A DNA stretch of 64,000 nt from Tritrichomonas musculus (GCA_039105265.1 JAPFFF010000008.1:2666001-2730000), one strand, 5' to 3'; shown: positions 37,732 to 48,293, counted from the stretch's first letter. Numbers and translations: made by a program. The notes: generated from the letters alone by a model not told the origin.

Positions 37732-38775
37732 ATGATCAAGTATTTCATCAAAAAAGATCTCGAAGTTAAAGATTGCTGCACATATACAGCTGTTCGTGAT
37801 TGCAAGGACGTAAATTCTGTTGACAAAATCGAATTTTTCAACGTTACAAAGAATTTCACCGATCCTGCCATGCAACAAGTCAACGTTTCACGATCAAAAT
37901 TGAATGTTATTCGTGGTATTCATATCAGCGCATTTCCAAAAGTTGTCTTTTGCCCTGTTGGCCGAATCTATGACGTTGTTGTCGACATGCGTCCAGATTC
38001 TCCAACCTTCAAGAAATGGTGCGGTGCATGGCTCGATAAGGACACTCATATTGTTTGCCCACCTTTTTGCGCCCATGGAGTTTTTGCTGGTGAAGATGAT
38101 TCTGCTATTTGCTATTATCAAGGCGGCACTTTCTTCAATCACCTTGATTATGCAATATCTTGCAAAGATCCTAAGCTTAATGTAAAATTCCCAGATCCAG
38201 TTGATGCTGATGATTATGTTATGAGTCCAAAAGATTTATCTTCAAAATGCGCAGATCCTGAACTTTGGGACAAAATTAAAGCTAGGATGGACGATCCAAT
38301 CAAAGATATGCACACTGTTACAAATTCAGATGTTGTCCTTATTTCAACATCAGGTGAAAGTGAAACCCAACCATTTTTAGTTTCAGTTAATAATCATAAA
38401 AATGAAGCAAATGAAAGTTTAAGAGCTCATTTTCTTGTAATGAATACTTTAAATCGAGAATCAGTTCGAGCAGCTCTTGTTTCATTAAGACCAAAATGCG
38501 GCGTTATTTATCAAGTGTCTACAAACTCATCTTATCGTGCTGCTTCAACAGATATACTTACTGAGGTATTTAACATTATTCAGATTTGTGATGAATTAAA
38601 ACATCAATTAGTTATAGTAGCTAATCCAGAACTTAAAGAATACGGAATTATAAATGAATTAATCCAAAAAGAGAGAAAGAATGAAGTACTTTTAATTGAT
38701 TCTACATCAAAGTCATTATCAGATATAGCAAATACATCAGTTGACTATCTCATCAAAACAATGAAAACATATTAA
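37732..38775 (+). CDS. dTDP-4-dehydrorhamnose 3,5-epimerase (RmlC) fused to SDR-like tail
   Basis: From the ATG at 37732 the product is 347 residues. Residues 1-170 are RmlC, the cupin that epimerises dTDP-4-keto-6-deoxyglucose in rhamnose synthesis. RGIHIS (R61, H64), PKVVFC (K70), VGRIYDVVVDMRPDSPTF, PPFCAHGVF (110-118), AICYYQ (tyrosines 128-129) and CKDPKLN (D146) keep the substrate-binding and catalytic positions. Residues 195-347 resemble the central part of an RmlD/SDR domain (NRESVRAALVSLRP, then NSSYRAASTDILTEVFNIIQI), but the glycine-rich NAD motif that should precede it is not recognisable. This half may be a degenerate reductase, used structurally. The gene is probably of bacterial origin by old transfer, as is common in trichomonads (inference). 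Confidence 0.8.
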   Translation: MIKYFIKKDLEVKDCCTYTAVRDCKDVNSVDKIEFFNVTKNFTDPAMQQVNVSRSKLNVIRGIHISAFPKVVFCPVGRIYDVVVDMRPDSPTFKKWCGAWLDKDTHIVCPPFCAHGVFAGEDDSAICYYQGGTFFNHLDYAISCKDPKLNVKFPDPVDADDYVMSPKDLSSKCADPELWDKIKARMDDPIKDMHTVTNSDVVLISTSGESETQPFLVSVNNHKNEANESLRAHFLVMNTLNRESVRAALVSLRPKCGVIYQVSTNSSYRAASTDILTEVFNIIQICDELKHQLVIVANPELKEYGIINELIQKERKNEVLLIDSTSKSLSDIANTSVDYLIKTMKTY

Positions 38776-39116
38776 AATTATACAAAACTCTTTTTTTTTT
38801 TTTTGAATTAAAAAAATAAATTCATATTATTGATTCAATTTAATTGAAATGCTCATTTTGATTATTTTTATATTAATTCAACCCTTTTTATTAGATGTAT
38901 TCATTTCTTAACGAATTATCATATATAATATAATATAATAAATCTGAAACCATATACTTTGAAAGAAATTATCTTTAAATTCAAAAATAATGAAAACGTG
39001 CCGTTTTTTCTATCAAAATTTCTGAATTTTGAATACTAGTCAAAAATTTTTCAAATAAAAAAATAAAATAACGAATATTTTTTCTCAATAATTTTTTTTT
39101 TTTTTCAATAATCAGT
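38776..39116. other. 341-bp spacer
   Basis: No gene seen. AACGTGCCGTTTTTT near 38995 and ATAACGAAT near 39068 carry AACG words upstream of the next gene. T-rich runs precede the ATG at 39117. Confidence 0.4.
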
Positions 39117-40496
39117 ATGCAGAATGAGCCCTCAATGGTCAAACGAAGACTTCGCCCTCGAGTAATTCTTGTTTCTCAAAAAAATAATAATTCTTTGAAT
39201 CAAAACTTAACGCAAGAAGAAATTCTTTCTGCTCTTCGTGTTCCTCCATCTGAAAGGTCAAAGCAAGAAATAGACACTATTCTCAATTGCGTTGGAAAAT
39301 GGCCTGAATTTACAAAAGTTATTAATTCAGATCAAGAACGTCGTGAAATATGCCGGAGAATTGAATGTGAAGAATATAGAGCTAATACATTAGTTTACAA
39401 AGAAGGCGACCATCCAGATGGCTGGTATCTTGTTTTTTCAGGAATGTGCACATTTTATACTTATGCAGTAAATGATTCATATCAAGAGCAAATCCCGCCT
39501 TTGCATTTAAATAGACTTCAAGAATATTTAGGAAAAGACAAATTTTTTAGATATCGTTCTAAAATAATGCCCAAAATGGGTTTTGGCAGTTCCTCACTTA
39601 CATCAAATAATACCAGAAAGGAAACAGTTTACTGCGACGTTCCAACAGTTATTCTAAGAATTGATCCAAGAATTTATGAATCGACAATCGATTGGTGTTC
39701 GAGATCATTTCTTGAAAAAAAAGCTAATTTACTTGCTCACATTCCACAATTGCAATTCCTTCTAGAACTATCTGACCAAGATATATATTTAAGGCTTGCA
39801 GAGAATATGGTGGAGCGTCGCTTCGAAGCAGGAACAATAATAGAATCCAGTTTTGCTAACAATATTCTAAGAACAAGTTCAAATCTTAATTCAAATTCGC
39901 AGCAGAATTCTATAAGTATCAATAAAAGCGCTAGTAATTTTTTTGTTTATGAAGAACATGGCTTTCTTGTCATTGAGGAAGGTCAAGTTTCGAAAGAGCG
40001 ACTTGTAGATTTCAATGAATTCAAATTAACTCGATTACAGATTGCTGCGGCTGAAATGCCGATACGAATACCAAAAGGAAAACATAAAGTATCAATTGGA
40101 AAATATGGTCCAAAATCAATGATCCCTCATCCAGATATGCGCGGATATGTTTTACATCCATTTTCAATTCATGTTACTGAGCCAGTTATTGCATATGAAT
40201 TAATGCCAGATGATTTATCAACTCTCCTCCTTAATACCCAAATACAACAAATTAAAAAAATAACAATGGATGAACCAGATGATTATGAAGTAATTATGAG
40301 ATGGAAAAAGAAACAAGAATCTGCACAATGGAAAGTTTATAAAAAAGATTGCGTAAGAGAAGCAAGGAAAAGAGGAAAAATGGAGAAAAATGTGACAAAT
40401 GGACAATGGGTGATGAGAAAAGCTAAAATACCAAAGTCTTTGAAAGACATTGGTAAGTATTCATCACTCATTCGGAAAAATTATGATGATTTATAA
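39117..40496 (+). CDS. Protein with one or two cyclic-nucleotide-binding-like domains
   Basis: In the 459-residue protein, residues about 50-185 read like a cNMP-binding domain with a large insertion. EIDTILNCVGKWPEF and ICRRIECEEY form the lead-in helices, TLVYKEGDHPDGWYLVFSGM is the conserved core (glycines 97, 102 and 109), and after a loop MGFGSSSL and ETVYCDVPTVILRI follow. A second, more degenerate unit begins near 205 (LLAHIPQLQFLLELSDQDIYLRLAENM, FEAGTIIE). The E-R pair that binds the phosphate in PKA and channels (GE.AL..., R.A) is changed to GSSSL and TRKETV, so nucleotide binding is doubtful. The basic C-terminus (KKKQESAQWKVYKKDC) is helical. The family resembles the CNBD2-type proteins of flagellated eukaryotes. 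Confidence 0.65.
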   Translation: MQNEPSMVKRRLRPRVILVSQKNNNSLNQNLTQEEILSALRVPPSERSKQEIDTILNCVGKWPEFTKVINSDQERREICRRIECEEYRANTLVYKEGDHPDGWYLVFSGMCTFYTYAVNDSYQEQIPPLHLNRLQEYLGKDKFFRYRSKIMPKMGFGSSSLTSNNTRKETVYCDVPTVILRIDPRIYESTIDWCSRSFLEKKANLLAHIPQLQFLLELSDQDIYLRLAENMVERRFEAGTIIESSFANNILRTSSNLNSNSQQNSISINKSASNFFVYEEHGFLVIEEGQVSKERLVDFNEFKLTRLQIAAAEMPIRIPKGKHKVSIGKYGPKSMIPHPDMRGYVLHPFSIHVTEPVIAYELMPDDLSTLLLNTQIQQIKKITMDEPDDYEVIMRWKKKQESAQWKVYKKDCVREARKRGKMEKNVTNGQWVMRKAKIPKSLKDIGKYSSLIRKNYDDL

Positions 40497-41634
40497 GTTA
40501 TTTTGTTGTTTTTATTAAATTCGATTGTTATTTATTTGCTTTATGACTTTTTTTTAAAAATTTTGTATTTTGATAAATATTATTACTACCCAAAATAACA
40601 TAGACCATTTATAATCACAATTTTTTTTTATTTGGAATAACTTCTCAATAAGGTTTTTAAACTCAGAAAACATAATATGTAAACTATTCAATATTTTAAT
40701 CTTTGTTTTTTATTTATCTCAACATTTAAATCATCTATATGATTTTAATTTAATAAATATATTATTTATCAAAGTTGTAAACTAATTATCTATATTTAAT
40801 TATGAATATTTTTCAATTATTCCAAATTATTGATTAGTTATCTATATTCAAAAACTTTCAAATCAAATGTTATGTATTGTATAAACCATTAGGCATGATA
40901 ATAAATATAATCATATTTGCATTTTCTATTAGAAATTACTAATTTTCTAATGTCAAAAAATTATCTAAAATTTCAGTTATTAGTGCTAATTTATGTATAC
41001 TTAAGTTTAACAAATATCAGGAAGATCCTTTTTCTTTTACTATTTTAATGAACTGGATTATAGGGTAAAAGATATCAAATAAGATAAGTTGAAAACTAAA
41101 AAATTTCATGCTAGACACTCAAAAACATTTACAAATTCGCAATTTCAATATTATTATCATATTTCAAACCAAAAACAAAAGTTTAAAAAAATATATTATA
41201 TGTAAAAATAATCTAACTATTCTTTCTAGGACTCAAAATAAATCAGTAAACTAATCATGTTTGATGATATATAATATAATGGCGCATATCGATTTTAATG
41301 ATTTTATTTATTGATCGTGATCTCGAAATCGGTACTTTTATCAGAAAAAATTGAATTTGATTTTCAAGGGGGCATTCAAAATTGAGGGTAACCGCAATTT
41401 TATATAAAACCCTACTTCTCAATTTGATCATATAAAAAATACATATGTGTGGGTAGACGATCAAAACACGTTATTTATGAACAAAAAAATTTTTTTAGAA
41501 GATTAGTTATTTTCTATTTAAATGGTCATATAATACAATATAAAATGATAAGTAATTAAAATTTTAGTCTATTTCTCTTTTTAATTATTTACATTGAATT
41601 TGAAAAAATTGAGAAAAGGTAATACTATTTACTT
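40497..41634. other. 1.1-kb non-coding stretch
   Basis: AT-rich and no gene. The minus frame at 41255-41464 is short and lacks any recognisable feature. Confidence 0.5.
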
Positions 41635-42352
41635 ATCTTATTATTTTTCCCATTTTTTGTAGTAAACAAATAAATATTAAATATTTTTAAAATAACATAA
41701 ATATTTATTTAATGTTGTAATGTCTTTTTATCCGGTAATTTTTATATTAAGGATCATTTAAGTATTTTGTTTTTTAATAATTCAATATTTCTGAAGAAGA
41801 TGGAAAAAACGATAGTCATATAATCGATTATATCTTATTATTTTTTTCCTTTTTTATAGTAAACAAATAAATATTAAATATTTTAAAAATAACTTAAATA
41901 TTTATTTAATGTTGGAATGTCTTTTCATCCAGCCATTTTTTTATTAGAGCTCATTTAAGTATTTTGTTTTTTAATAATTCAATATTTCTGAAGAAGATGG
42001 AAAAAAAGATGCTTTTATAATCGATTATATCTTATTATTTTTTTCCTTTTTTATAGTAAACAAATAAATATTAAATATTTTAAAAATAACTTAAATATTT
42101 ATTTAATGTTGGAATGTCTTTTCATCCAGCCATTTTTTTATTAGAGCTCATTTAAGTATTTTGTTTTTTAATAATTCAATATTTCTGAAGAAGATGGAAA
42201 AAAAGATGCTTTTATAATCGATTATATCTTATTATTTTTTTCCTTTTTTATAGTAAACAAATAAATATTAAATATTTTAAAAATAACTTAAATATTTATT
42301 TAATGTTGGAATGTCTTTTCATCCAGCCATTTTTTTATTAAAGCTCATTCAA
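41635..42352. repeat. 197-bp tandem repeat, about 3.6 copies
   Basis: The word ATCTTATTATTTTT starts at 41635, 41832, 42029 and 42226, giving three identical spacings of 197 bp. Copies 2-4 are nearly identical; copy 1 is more diverged, and the last copy stops after about 125 bp. Each unit junction carries the palindrome TATAATCGATTATA, and each unit holds AT-only blocks plus GAAGAAGATGGAAAA. No coding frame is maintained. Confidence 0.9.
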
Positions 42353-42469
42353 GTTTGTCATTGTTTTCCAATCTATTTACCAAACTATAAAAAAAAAAAA
42401 AATAAATGGAGACAAAGCTTACAGACTTATAATATATATAATGTCACCAGCTAATTGAACCTTCTTTTA

Positions 42470-42985
42470 TATGTTTCATTGAAAATCAGAATGATATGGA
42501 AGAAAGCTATCAAAATTTGATTCAATTTTTCGACGATTATAAAAAATCAGAAAAAACTGATGATTAAAAGAGAATTTAAGTATTATTATTTCAAATTCAA
42601 AGTATTTCCATCGAAATCATGGTTTTTTTGGGAAAAAATATAATATAATTCATTTGAGATCAAATTATAAAATTTTGGTCAAATATCTAAAGATTTCACA
42701 TATTTAAGAAGAATAAGCCATTTATTTTTATTCAATGAATAAAATTGTGATTCTTGATCTTCAAATTATCTAAATTTTCTTTGATCCTAAGTTTATGAAT
42801 AATAATAATATTCTTTATTTTTATCCTGAAATAAACGCAATGTTAAAAAATAAAATAGATATTGAAGTTACTATTTATCATGAAAAAGATATTTTTTGGA
42901 AAAAAGTTAAAATGGAGAAAATGATACTTTAGCCTGAAAAATCATTCAAGTAGACTTATTTGATGAGTTTATTTTAAAATTACAT
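42470..42985 (+). pseudogene. Relic of a trichomonad DUF3447/ankyrin-family leader
   Basis: Scattered short frames in order recall the N-terminal leader of the large trichomonad ankyrin (DUF3447) family. FICFIENQNDMEESYQNLI, then FDDYKK at about 42470-42565; IFKKNKPFIFI near 42710; NILYFYPEI near 42820; and NGENDTLA followed by KIIQVDLFDEF near 42915-42970, the last matching the family's 'GENDS-CKLIR-DS-EEF' block. Several stops and frame changes separate them and the ankyrin repeats that should follow are not visible, so it is a dead fragment. The match is from memory of the family's wording. Confidence 0.45.
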
Positions 42986-43249
42986 TATTTACATAGATAT
43001 TTGCTTATATTTTCAGTGAAGCTAACTTCTTTCAATCCCCACAATTATTTCTATAAGACTTTACAATTTAAATATTTAACGATTATTTTAAATTCAAAAA
43101 CATAAAATGATACTATCTAACCTAGTGTTCATTATTTCCTCATAATATTTATATTTATTTCTTAGCATATAGTAATAAAAAATATATCATAATATTTTAG
43201 ATTTTTATGGAACAGGATCTAGTACCCACACATATAAAAATACAGAATT

Positions 43250-43302
43250 TATTAAGAGCCAATTCAAATACAAAATTTTTTAAGCGCCAATTCAAAAAAT
43301 TG
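43250..43302. repeat. Short direct repeat TTAAG(A/C)GCCAATTCAAA
   Basis: TTAAGAGCCAATTCAAA at about 43252 and TTAAGCGCCAATTCAAA at about 43281 lie 29 bp apart, downstream of the Sin3-like gene. Confidence 0.6.
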
Positions 43303-43381
43303 ATAGAATGATAAAATTATTATAAAACATTAATTTTTTATATATAAAGAACAACAATAAAATATTATAATAATTCAATAA

Positions 43382-45079
43382 TTACAAATTAATTTGTACA
43401 ACTTCATTAGTTGCAGAAAGCAAAGTAATTTTTCCGTTATCCAATTTACATGTAATAAATTTAACTTCATCGTCAGACTCGATCGCATAATTTCTCAAAA
43501 CCTTGAAAAACAAATGACCGACTTGTATAACGAAAGAAACCTTATCAAAATCAATTTCAAACAACAAACCCGAAATATCAAGTATGCAATTAATCACACC
43601 TTGATTTCCAACTTTTTTTGCTTTTCGCTTGTTAATAGAATCAGCAATGAATGTTAAAATATGCTGATAGCCGTGATCATTGGCATCGGTTATACCAATG
43701 TCAATTGCATTTTTTAGACTCGGACTTTTTAAGCTGTCAGTTATATCAAGGTCATGGACCATTTTCAGAAAATAGGCGGCACAATAAATACAAGCTGCCT
43801 GGGAAAAAGTGACTTTTACATCTCTTGGTTGGGAATCACTGAGTTCTCTGACAATTTTCCGAATGGACATTTCCATTCTTTCATCCAAATTGGGATACTT
43901 TATTTCAGATGGCATATTAATTTTGGCAACTTTGTAAAAATTCGGTAAAAAATGGACTAAATCAAGAGGAAACTCAATTGTGTCACCTTTAATAACGGTT
44001 ATGTCTTTCGCTTTCATTTTCTTGACAATATCTTTTCTGAATATTGTTCGCTGTAATGGAAGCGATACCTCTAATTGCTTACACCAACTTCGAGATTGTG
44101 ATATTTTCTTTAAATAGAGTTGACGAGCTCGTTCACGAATCCTTTTCATTATAATCGGAAAAATTCCATTTGGTTCAATTCGTAATAATTCGACAAACAA
44201 TCCGCCTTTTTCAGGATAGATTTTATTTAATTCTTCTGCTACAATAGGACTAAATGACGCACATGAAGGCCCACCATAAAGAAGCATTCTGTAAACATTT
44301 TTATTTTGTGTTATTTGAACGTCAAGATCATTACTTTCATCTTCAATATTTTCCATTTTATCTGTAACTTGAGGTATATTTGCTGTTTTCGATCTCGCTT
44401 CATCTTGCGTATCTTGCTCTGTTGAAACCCAATCAAGGTTATGAAAAAGCTCTTCGTATGGCCTTTTCCCGCTACTTATTGGATAACCTTTCTTATATTT
44501 AACTTTTGTATAACTATGTATCGTGGTATTTGATAATTCGCCTTTAGTTTCTGGATCTTCGATTTCTTCAAATACATCAAGAGGCTTTAAACCTGCATGC
44601 CAATCATTTTCATTAATGAATCTAGAGAGTTCATTACGAGAAAGTAAAGAAGGATTTTGAATAAAATATTTGATGAGATCGCTTGGTTGATATGGATTAC
44701 TTTTTATTGCCAAAAAATTATGTATTTCATTTAAAATATCATCAAAAATAATTGTTGGACCATTTAATTCATTTTTTGGGCCAATGTTTTGATATGGAGT
44801 GAATTTACGTTGATATATATTATATGGATTTGAAATTTTTGGCATTAGCCAATTTTTCCTGATAGGAAGTTTAAAATCAGGTGGAAAATTAATTCCGCAG
44901 TCATGTATTGCTTTCATTGCTCTTTGAAAGATAATCGGCTGACCATTTGATAATGCTGATAACGTATAAAATTGTGGTAGTTCTGAACCGCGAATATTAT
45001 AAACAAAAGATTCAACGTTTTCTTTTCCAACTGCTTTCTCAAGCTCTGAAATCAATTTTTGCGATTTATGGTATAACAT
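43382..45079 (-). CDS. Sin3-like corepressor (HDAC-interaction region), tentative
   Basis: The 565-residue protein is mostly helical. Residues about 190-220 (SYTKVKYKKGYPISSGKRPYEELF) recall the Sin3 'SY..+p..Y....YEE.LF' block of the HDAC-interacting domain. Residues about 283-330 (IYPEKGGLFVELLRIEPN, then GIFPIIMKRIRERARQLYLKK) line up with Sin3's 'IYG-KA--I---LKKNP--AVPIVLKRLK-KEEEW'. After that, PLQRTIFRKDIVKKMKAKDI matches the 'K+..+LRSK.LL' region in spirit. N-terminal PAH domains are absent or too diverged to see, and the protein is far shorter than yeast or animal Sin3 (over 1,200). If correct, it would act with a histone deacetylase in transcriptional repression. The call depends on spaced motifs and could be wrong. 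Confidence 0.45.
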   Translation of the reverse strand: MLYHKSQKLISELEKAVGKENVESFVYNIRGSELPQFYTLSALSNGQPIIFQRAMKAIHDCGINFPPDFKLPIRKNWLMPKISNPYNIYQRKFTPYQNIGPKNELNGPTIIFDDILNEIHNFLAIKSNPYQPSDLIKYFIQNPSLLSRNELSRFINENDWHAGLKPLDVFEEIEDPETKGELSNTTIHSYTKVKYKKGYPISSGKRPYEELFHNLDWVSTEQDTQDEARSKTANIPQVTDKMENIEDESNDLDVQITQNKNVYRMLLYGGPSCASFSPIVAEELNKIYPEKGGLFVELLRIEPNGIFPIIMKRIRERARQLYLKKISQSRSWCKQLEVSLPLQRTIFRKDIVKKMKAKDITVIKGDTIEFPLDLVHFLPNFYKVAKINMPSEIKYPNLDERMEMSIRKIVRELSDSQPRDVKVTFSQAACIYCAAYFLKMVHDLDITDSLKSPSLKNAIDIGITDANDHGYQHILTFIADSINKRKAKKVGNQGVINCILDISGLLFEIDFDKVSFVIQVGHLFFKVLRNYAIESDDEVKFITCKLDNGKITLLSATNEVVQINL

Positions 45080-45464
45080 TAAATCACACTTTCACAAATA
45101 AAAATTTATTTTTCATTCATTCAATTTCAATTTTTCAAATAACGCTTTTTTTTGCGAACACACCCCTATCTATCAAAAATAATCAAAAATTCAAAAAGTC
45201 TGTTTAAATAATTAGATTTATAAACGGTAAAATAATCTTAAATTTTCAGAACTTACTTGGCCAATAACGATCATTTTAATATACTTTTTTTTGTGTTAAT
45301 ATCTTTAAATTTATCTAAAAAAACAAAAAAACAAAATATAAAAAAATAATATTTATTTTTTAAACACAATAACTATTTACTTACAAATAAATATACCTTC
45401 ATTTTTTTTTCAATCTAATATTAAATCTTCTTCTTCTTTTTCAATCCAATATTGGATTAAAAAA
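45080..45464. other. 385-bp spacer
   Basis: Spacer between the Sin3-like start and the 3' end of the FAM184-like gene. AT-rich with A-runs near 45320; nothing coding. Contains AAACGGTAAAA near 45225. Confidence 0.4.
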
Positions 45465-48293
45465 TTATTTAATTTGAATCTTCTTCTTTTTTCTAGCTGT
45501 TGTAGGCATTTTAACAGATGAAGCCATTGAATCACTCTCGTCATCAGATTTAAGACGAGGCAAATTGTACATTGAATTAAATACATAAGAATCACGTTTC
45601 ATTTTATTTTCAATGACATTTAAAACTCCAACTTGCGGCTTTGAATTGAATACTTTATTATAATTCGATTCACGATTGACCAGCTCATTTTGATAATGCT
45701 TAAGCTCATTAAAAAGCTTATTCACGAGTTCTGATTTTTCTACAATTGCAACTTCAAGCAAATGAATTTTTTGGGCATCTTCGGGACGTTGTTGTTTACA
45801 TTTTTCCTTTAATTTAGACTCGAAATCAACGATTAAAGCATTTTTCTCAGCAATGATAGATTCGATTTCATTTTGTTTATCACGCAATTGATTTTTAAAA
45901 GAAAGCTGGTTTGAATCGATGATTCTTTTTGATTCATTTTCAAGTTCTTTTAATTTTTCATTCAATTCGTTAATTTTTGACAAATAATTTTCAATGTCAT
46001 TATTCAAAAGATCAATTTTTTCATTTTTTAGATCAATTTCTTCTTTACAATTTGAGATCAATTGATTTAATTCAATTTTCTGTTGATTCAATTTGCTTTC
46101 AAATTTTTTCTCAACTTCTCTCAACTCTATTGAATTTTCATTTATCGTATCATTCAATTCTTTCTCTTTTTCAATAAGCTCCTCTTTCAATTTTTGTATT
46201 TGATTTGTGAGTTCTTCAACAACAAGCAAATGTTGTTTATTCACATTTTCTATCGTTTTTCTATTCAATTCTTCAAGCGATGAAATTTTCAATTCAAGAT
46301 TTTGAATTGTATCGTCTTTTTCTTTGATAATTCGGTTAAGTTCGTTAATGTCATCATTATTTTTTTGGAGTTGATTTTGTAATTCTTTGATTTGATCATC
46401 TTTCATGTTGAGAAGTTTCTCCATTTCATCAATTTTAACGTCTTTCATTTTAATCAAATTTTCTTCATTTGAAGCTTGTTTTTTATTTAGTTCAATTTCA
46501 TCATCAAGTTGTTTTTTAATGGTTTCTAATTCACTTGAATGTTGCGAAATCATTAAAGCAATCCTTGATTCATATTGTGAAGATATTTGTTGAATATTTG
46601 ATTCATTTTGTTCTTTCAAATTTTTCAATGAAATTTCATAATTTTCTTTCAATTTTATAACTTTCATTTCATGCTCTTTGTCGAGCGAAACGAGACGAGA
46701 TTGAAGATCTTGTTGGAAATCATTCTTTAGCTTCTTAATCTCTTCTTCATGCTCATTTTGTAATGCCTTGATTCGTGTTTGATAGTCATTTTGCATTTGC
46801 AAAAATTTGTCATTTGAAATTTTGTCATTTAATTGCGTTAATTCAAGCTGATGCTTCTCATTTAAAGCTTGGATTTCAGCCTGATATTTCTTGTTTAATT
46901 CTTCAATTTGATTATTAAGGCTTTCAATTTCTTTTGTGAACTTTTCATTCAAATTTTTAATTTTTTCTTCTTTTTCATTCAAATTTTTAATCGCTTCAAA
47001 TTTCTCTTGCTGAACTTTATCAAGATCTATTTGATGCTGGCGATTAAGGTCCTCAATTTGCTTTGTCCATTCATCAATATCATTCATTTTAAGTTTATTA
47101 AGTTCATTAATTTGATTGGTTAATTGATTTAATTCAGCTTGCTGAATTTGAAGTTTTTCGATGCAATTGAAAATTTCAATATCTTTTTTGTTAACTAATT
47201 CAGTTGCTTCATTCAATTCTTGAAGATGCTTTTGTTTTAATTCATCAATAATTTTCTGATACTCATTTCCATCTATTTGATTATTGTTCAACTTCTCTTT
47301 TAATTCATTGATATATGCAACTAAATTATCTTTTTCTGAAATTGCTTTCTGTAATTGAAGTTTCAAATCAGATATTTCATTTTTTGATAAATCAACTTGC
47401 TTTTGAAGTTCTTCGATTGTTTTTGAATTAGTTAGTTTTATTTCATCAATTTTCTTTTGATTAGATTTAATTAATTCATCTTTTTCTTTTTGTAATTTGG
47501 CAATACTATCAATGTTAGATTTTTTAAGACTTGAAATCTGTTGTTTGAGTTTATCAATTTCTTTCTGAAGACCATCGACTTTTGTAATCGCTTTTTGGAG
47601 TTCACTCGATTGCTCTTTATATTTTTGGTTGGATGCTTTTAGTTTTTGTTCAAGTTCAGCATTCCTTTTCGCAATTGAATCAAGTTTTGATGAATCACTT
47701 TGATTCTTTTTTAATTCTTCAATTTCTTTCTTAAAATTTTCTTCTTTTTTGGCAGATTCCAAAACAAGTTTATTGTATTTAATATTTGCTTCAGTAACAC
47801 AATTTGAAATTTCTTTCTTATGCTTTTCTTCTATTTCTTTTAATTTCTTCTGATGACTTTTTTCTAATTCTTTTGATGCAGTATCAAAATTCAATTTTAA
47901 TGTTAAAGATTGCTTTTTCATTTTATCAATTTGCTCTTTGTATTCAACTAATTTTGAATTTGTTGTTTCATAAAACTGAGAATTGTTTTCTGTAAATTTC
48001 ATTTTGGCATTATCATACTCTTCTTTAATTTTTGAAAATTGTATTTCATACTCTCGTCGAATAGTTTGCTCAAGTTGTTGCTTTTCTTTATTCATTTCAT
48101 CTTTCATCTCTTCAACAATTTTGTTACTTTTTTCAACAACGAGGGAAATTTCTTGATCACAATTTTTTCTAATTCTAGCAATTGCATCTCTCCGATCAAT
48201 GCTTTCTGTATGAAGACGAAAAATAACTCTAGTAAGCTGAGCTATTTTTTTACTAACATTATATTTCCAATTCTCTTCTAGCTTTTTACTCAT
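45465..48293 (-). CDS. FAM184-like long coiled-coil protein
   Basis: From the ATG at 48291-48293 the product is 942 residues. The N-terminus contains SKKIAQLTRVIFRLHTES followed by an alternating basic/acidic helix (RRDAIARIRKNCDQEISLVV). This closely resembles the conserved start of FAM184A/B ('SKKIAQLTKVIY-LNTKN'). Residues 40 to about 870 form one nearly continuous coiled coil with heptads, rich in Glu, Lys, Gln and Asn. The last 70 residues are polar and end KKKKIQIK. FAM184 proteins are poorly studied; the family occurs mostly in flagellated or ciliated organisms, so a cytoskeletal or basal-body role is likely (inference). A frame extends upstream by four codons but without an ATG. AACGT words occur at 48308 and 48329, just upstream. 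Confidence 0.75.
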   Translation of the reverse strand: MSKKLEENWKYNVSKKIAQLTRVIFRLHTESIDRRDAIARIRKNCDQEISLVVEKSNKIVEEMKDEMNKEKQQLEQTIRREYEIQFSKIKEEYDNAKMKFTENNSQFYETTNSKLVEYKEQIDKMKKQSLTLKLNFDTASKELEKSHQKKLKEIEEKHKKEISNCVTEANIKYNKLVLESAKKEENFKKEIEELKKNQSDSSKLDSIAKRNAELEQKLKASNQKYKEQSSELQKAITKVDGLQKEIDKLKQQISSLKKSNIDSIAKLQKEKDELIKSNQKKIDEIKLTNSKTIEELQKQVDLSKNEISDLKLQLQKAISEKDNLVAYINELKEKLNNNQIDGNEYQKIIDELKQKHLQELNEATELVNKKDIEIFNCIEKLQIQQAELNQLTNQINELNKLKMNDIDEWTKQIEDLNRQHQIDLDKVQQEKFEAIKNLNEKEEKIKNLNEKFTKEIESLNNQIEELNKKYQAEIQALNEKHQLELTQLNDKISNDKFLQMQNDYQTRIKALQNEHEEEIKKLKNDFQQDLQSRLVSLDKEHEMKVIKLKENYEISLKNLKEQNESNIQQISSQYESRIALMISQHSSELETIKKQLDDEIELNKKQASNEENLIKMKDVKIDEMEKLLNMKDDQIKELQNQLQKNNDDINELNRIIKEKDDTIQNLELKISSLEELNRKTIENVNKQHLLVVEELTNQIQKLKEELIEKEKELNDTINENSIELREVEKKFESKLNQQKIELNQLISNCKEEIDLKNEKIDLLNNDIENYLSKINELNEKLKELENESKRIIDSNQLSFKNQLRDKQNEIESIIAEKNALIVDFESKLKEKCKQQRPEDAQKIHLLEVAIVEKSELVNKLFNELKHYQNELVNRESNYNKVFNSKPQVGVLNVIENKMKRDSYVFNSMYNLPRLKSDDESDSMASSVKMPTTARKKKKIQIK

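Noticed and set aside
41255-41464. 69-codon minus-strand frame
   Set aside because: Short, no features, and surrounded by non-coding AT-rich DNA.
41635-42352. CRISPR-like array
   Set aside because: The repeats are 197 bp and contiguous, with no spacers; it is a plain tandem repeat.
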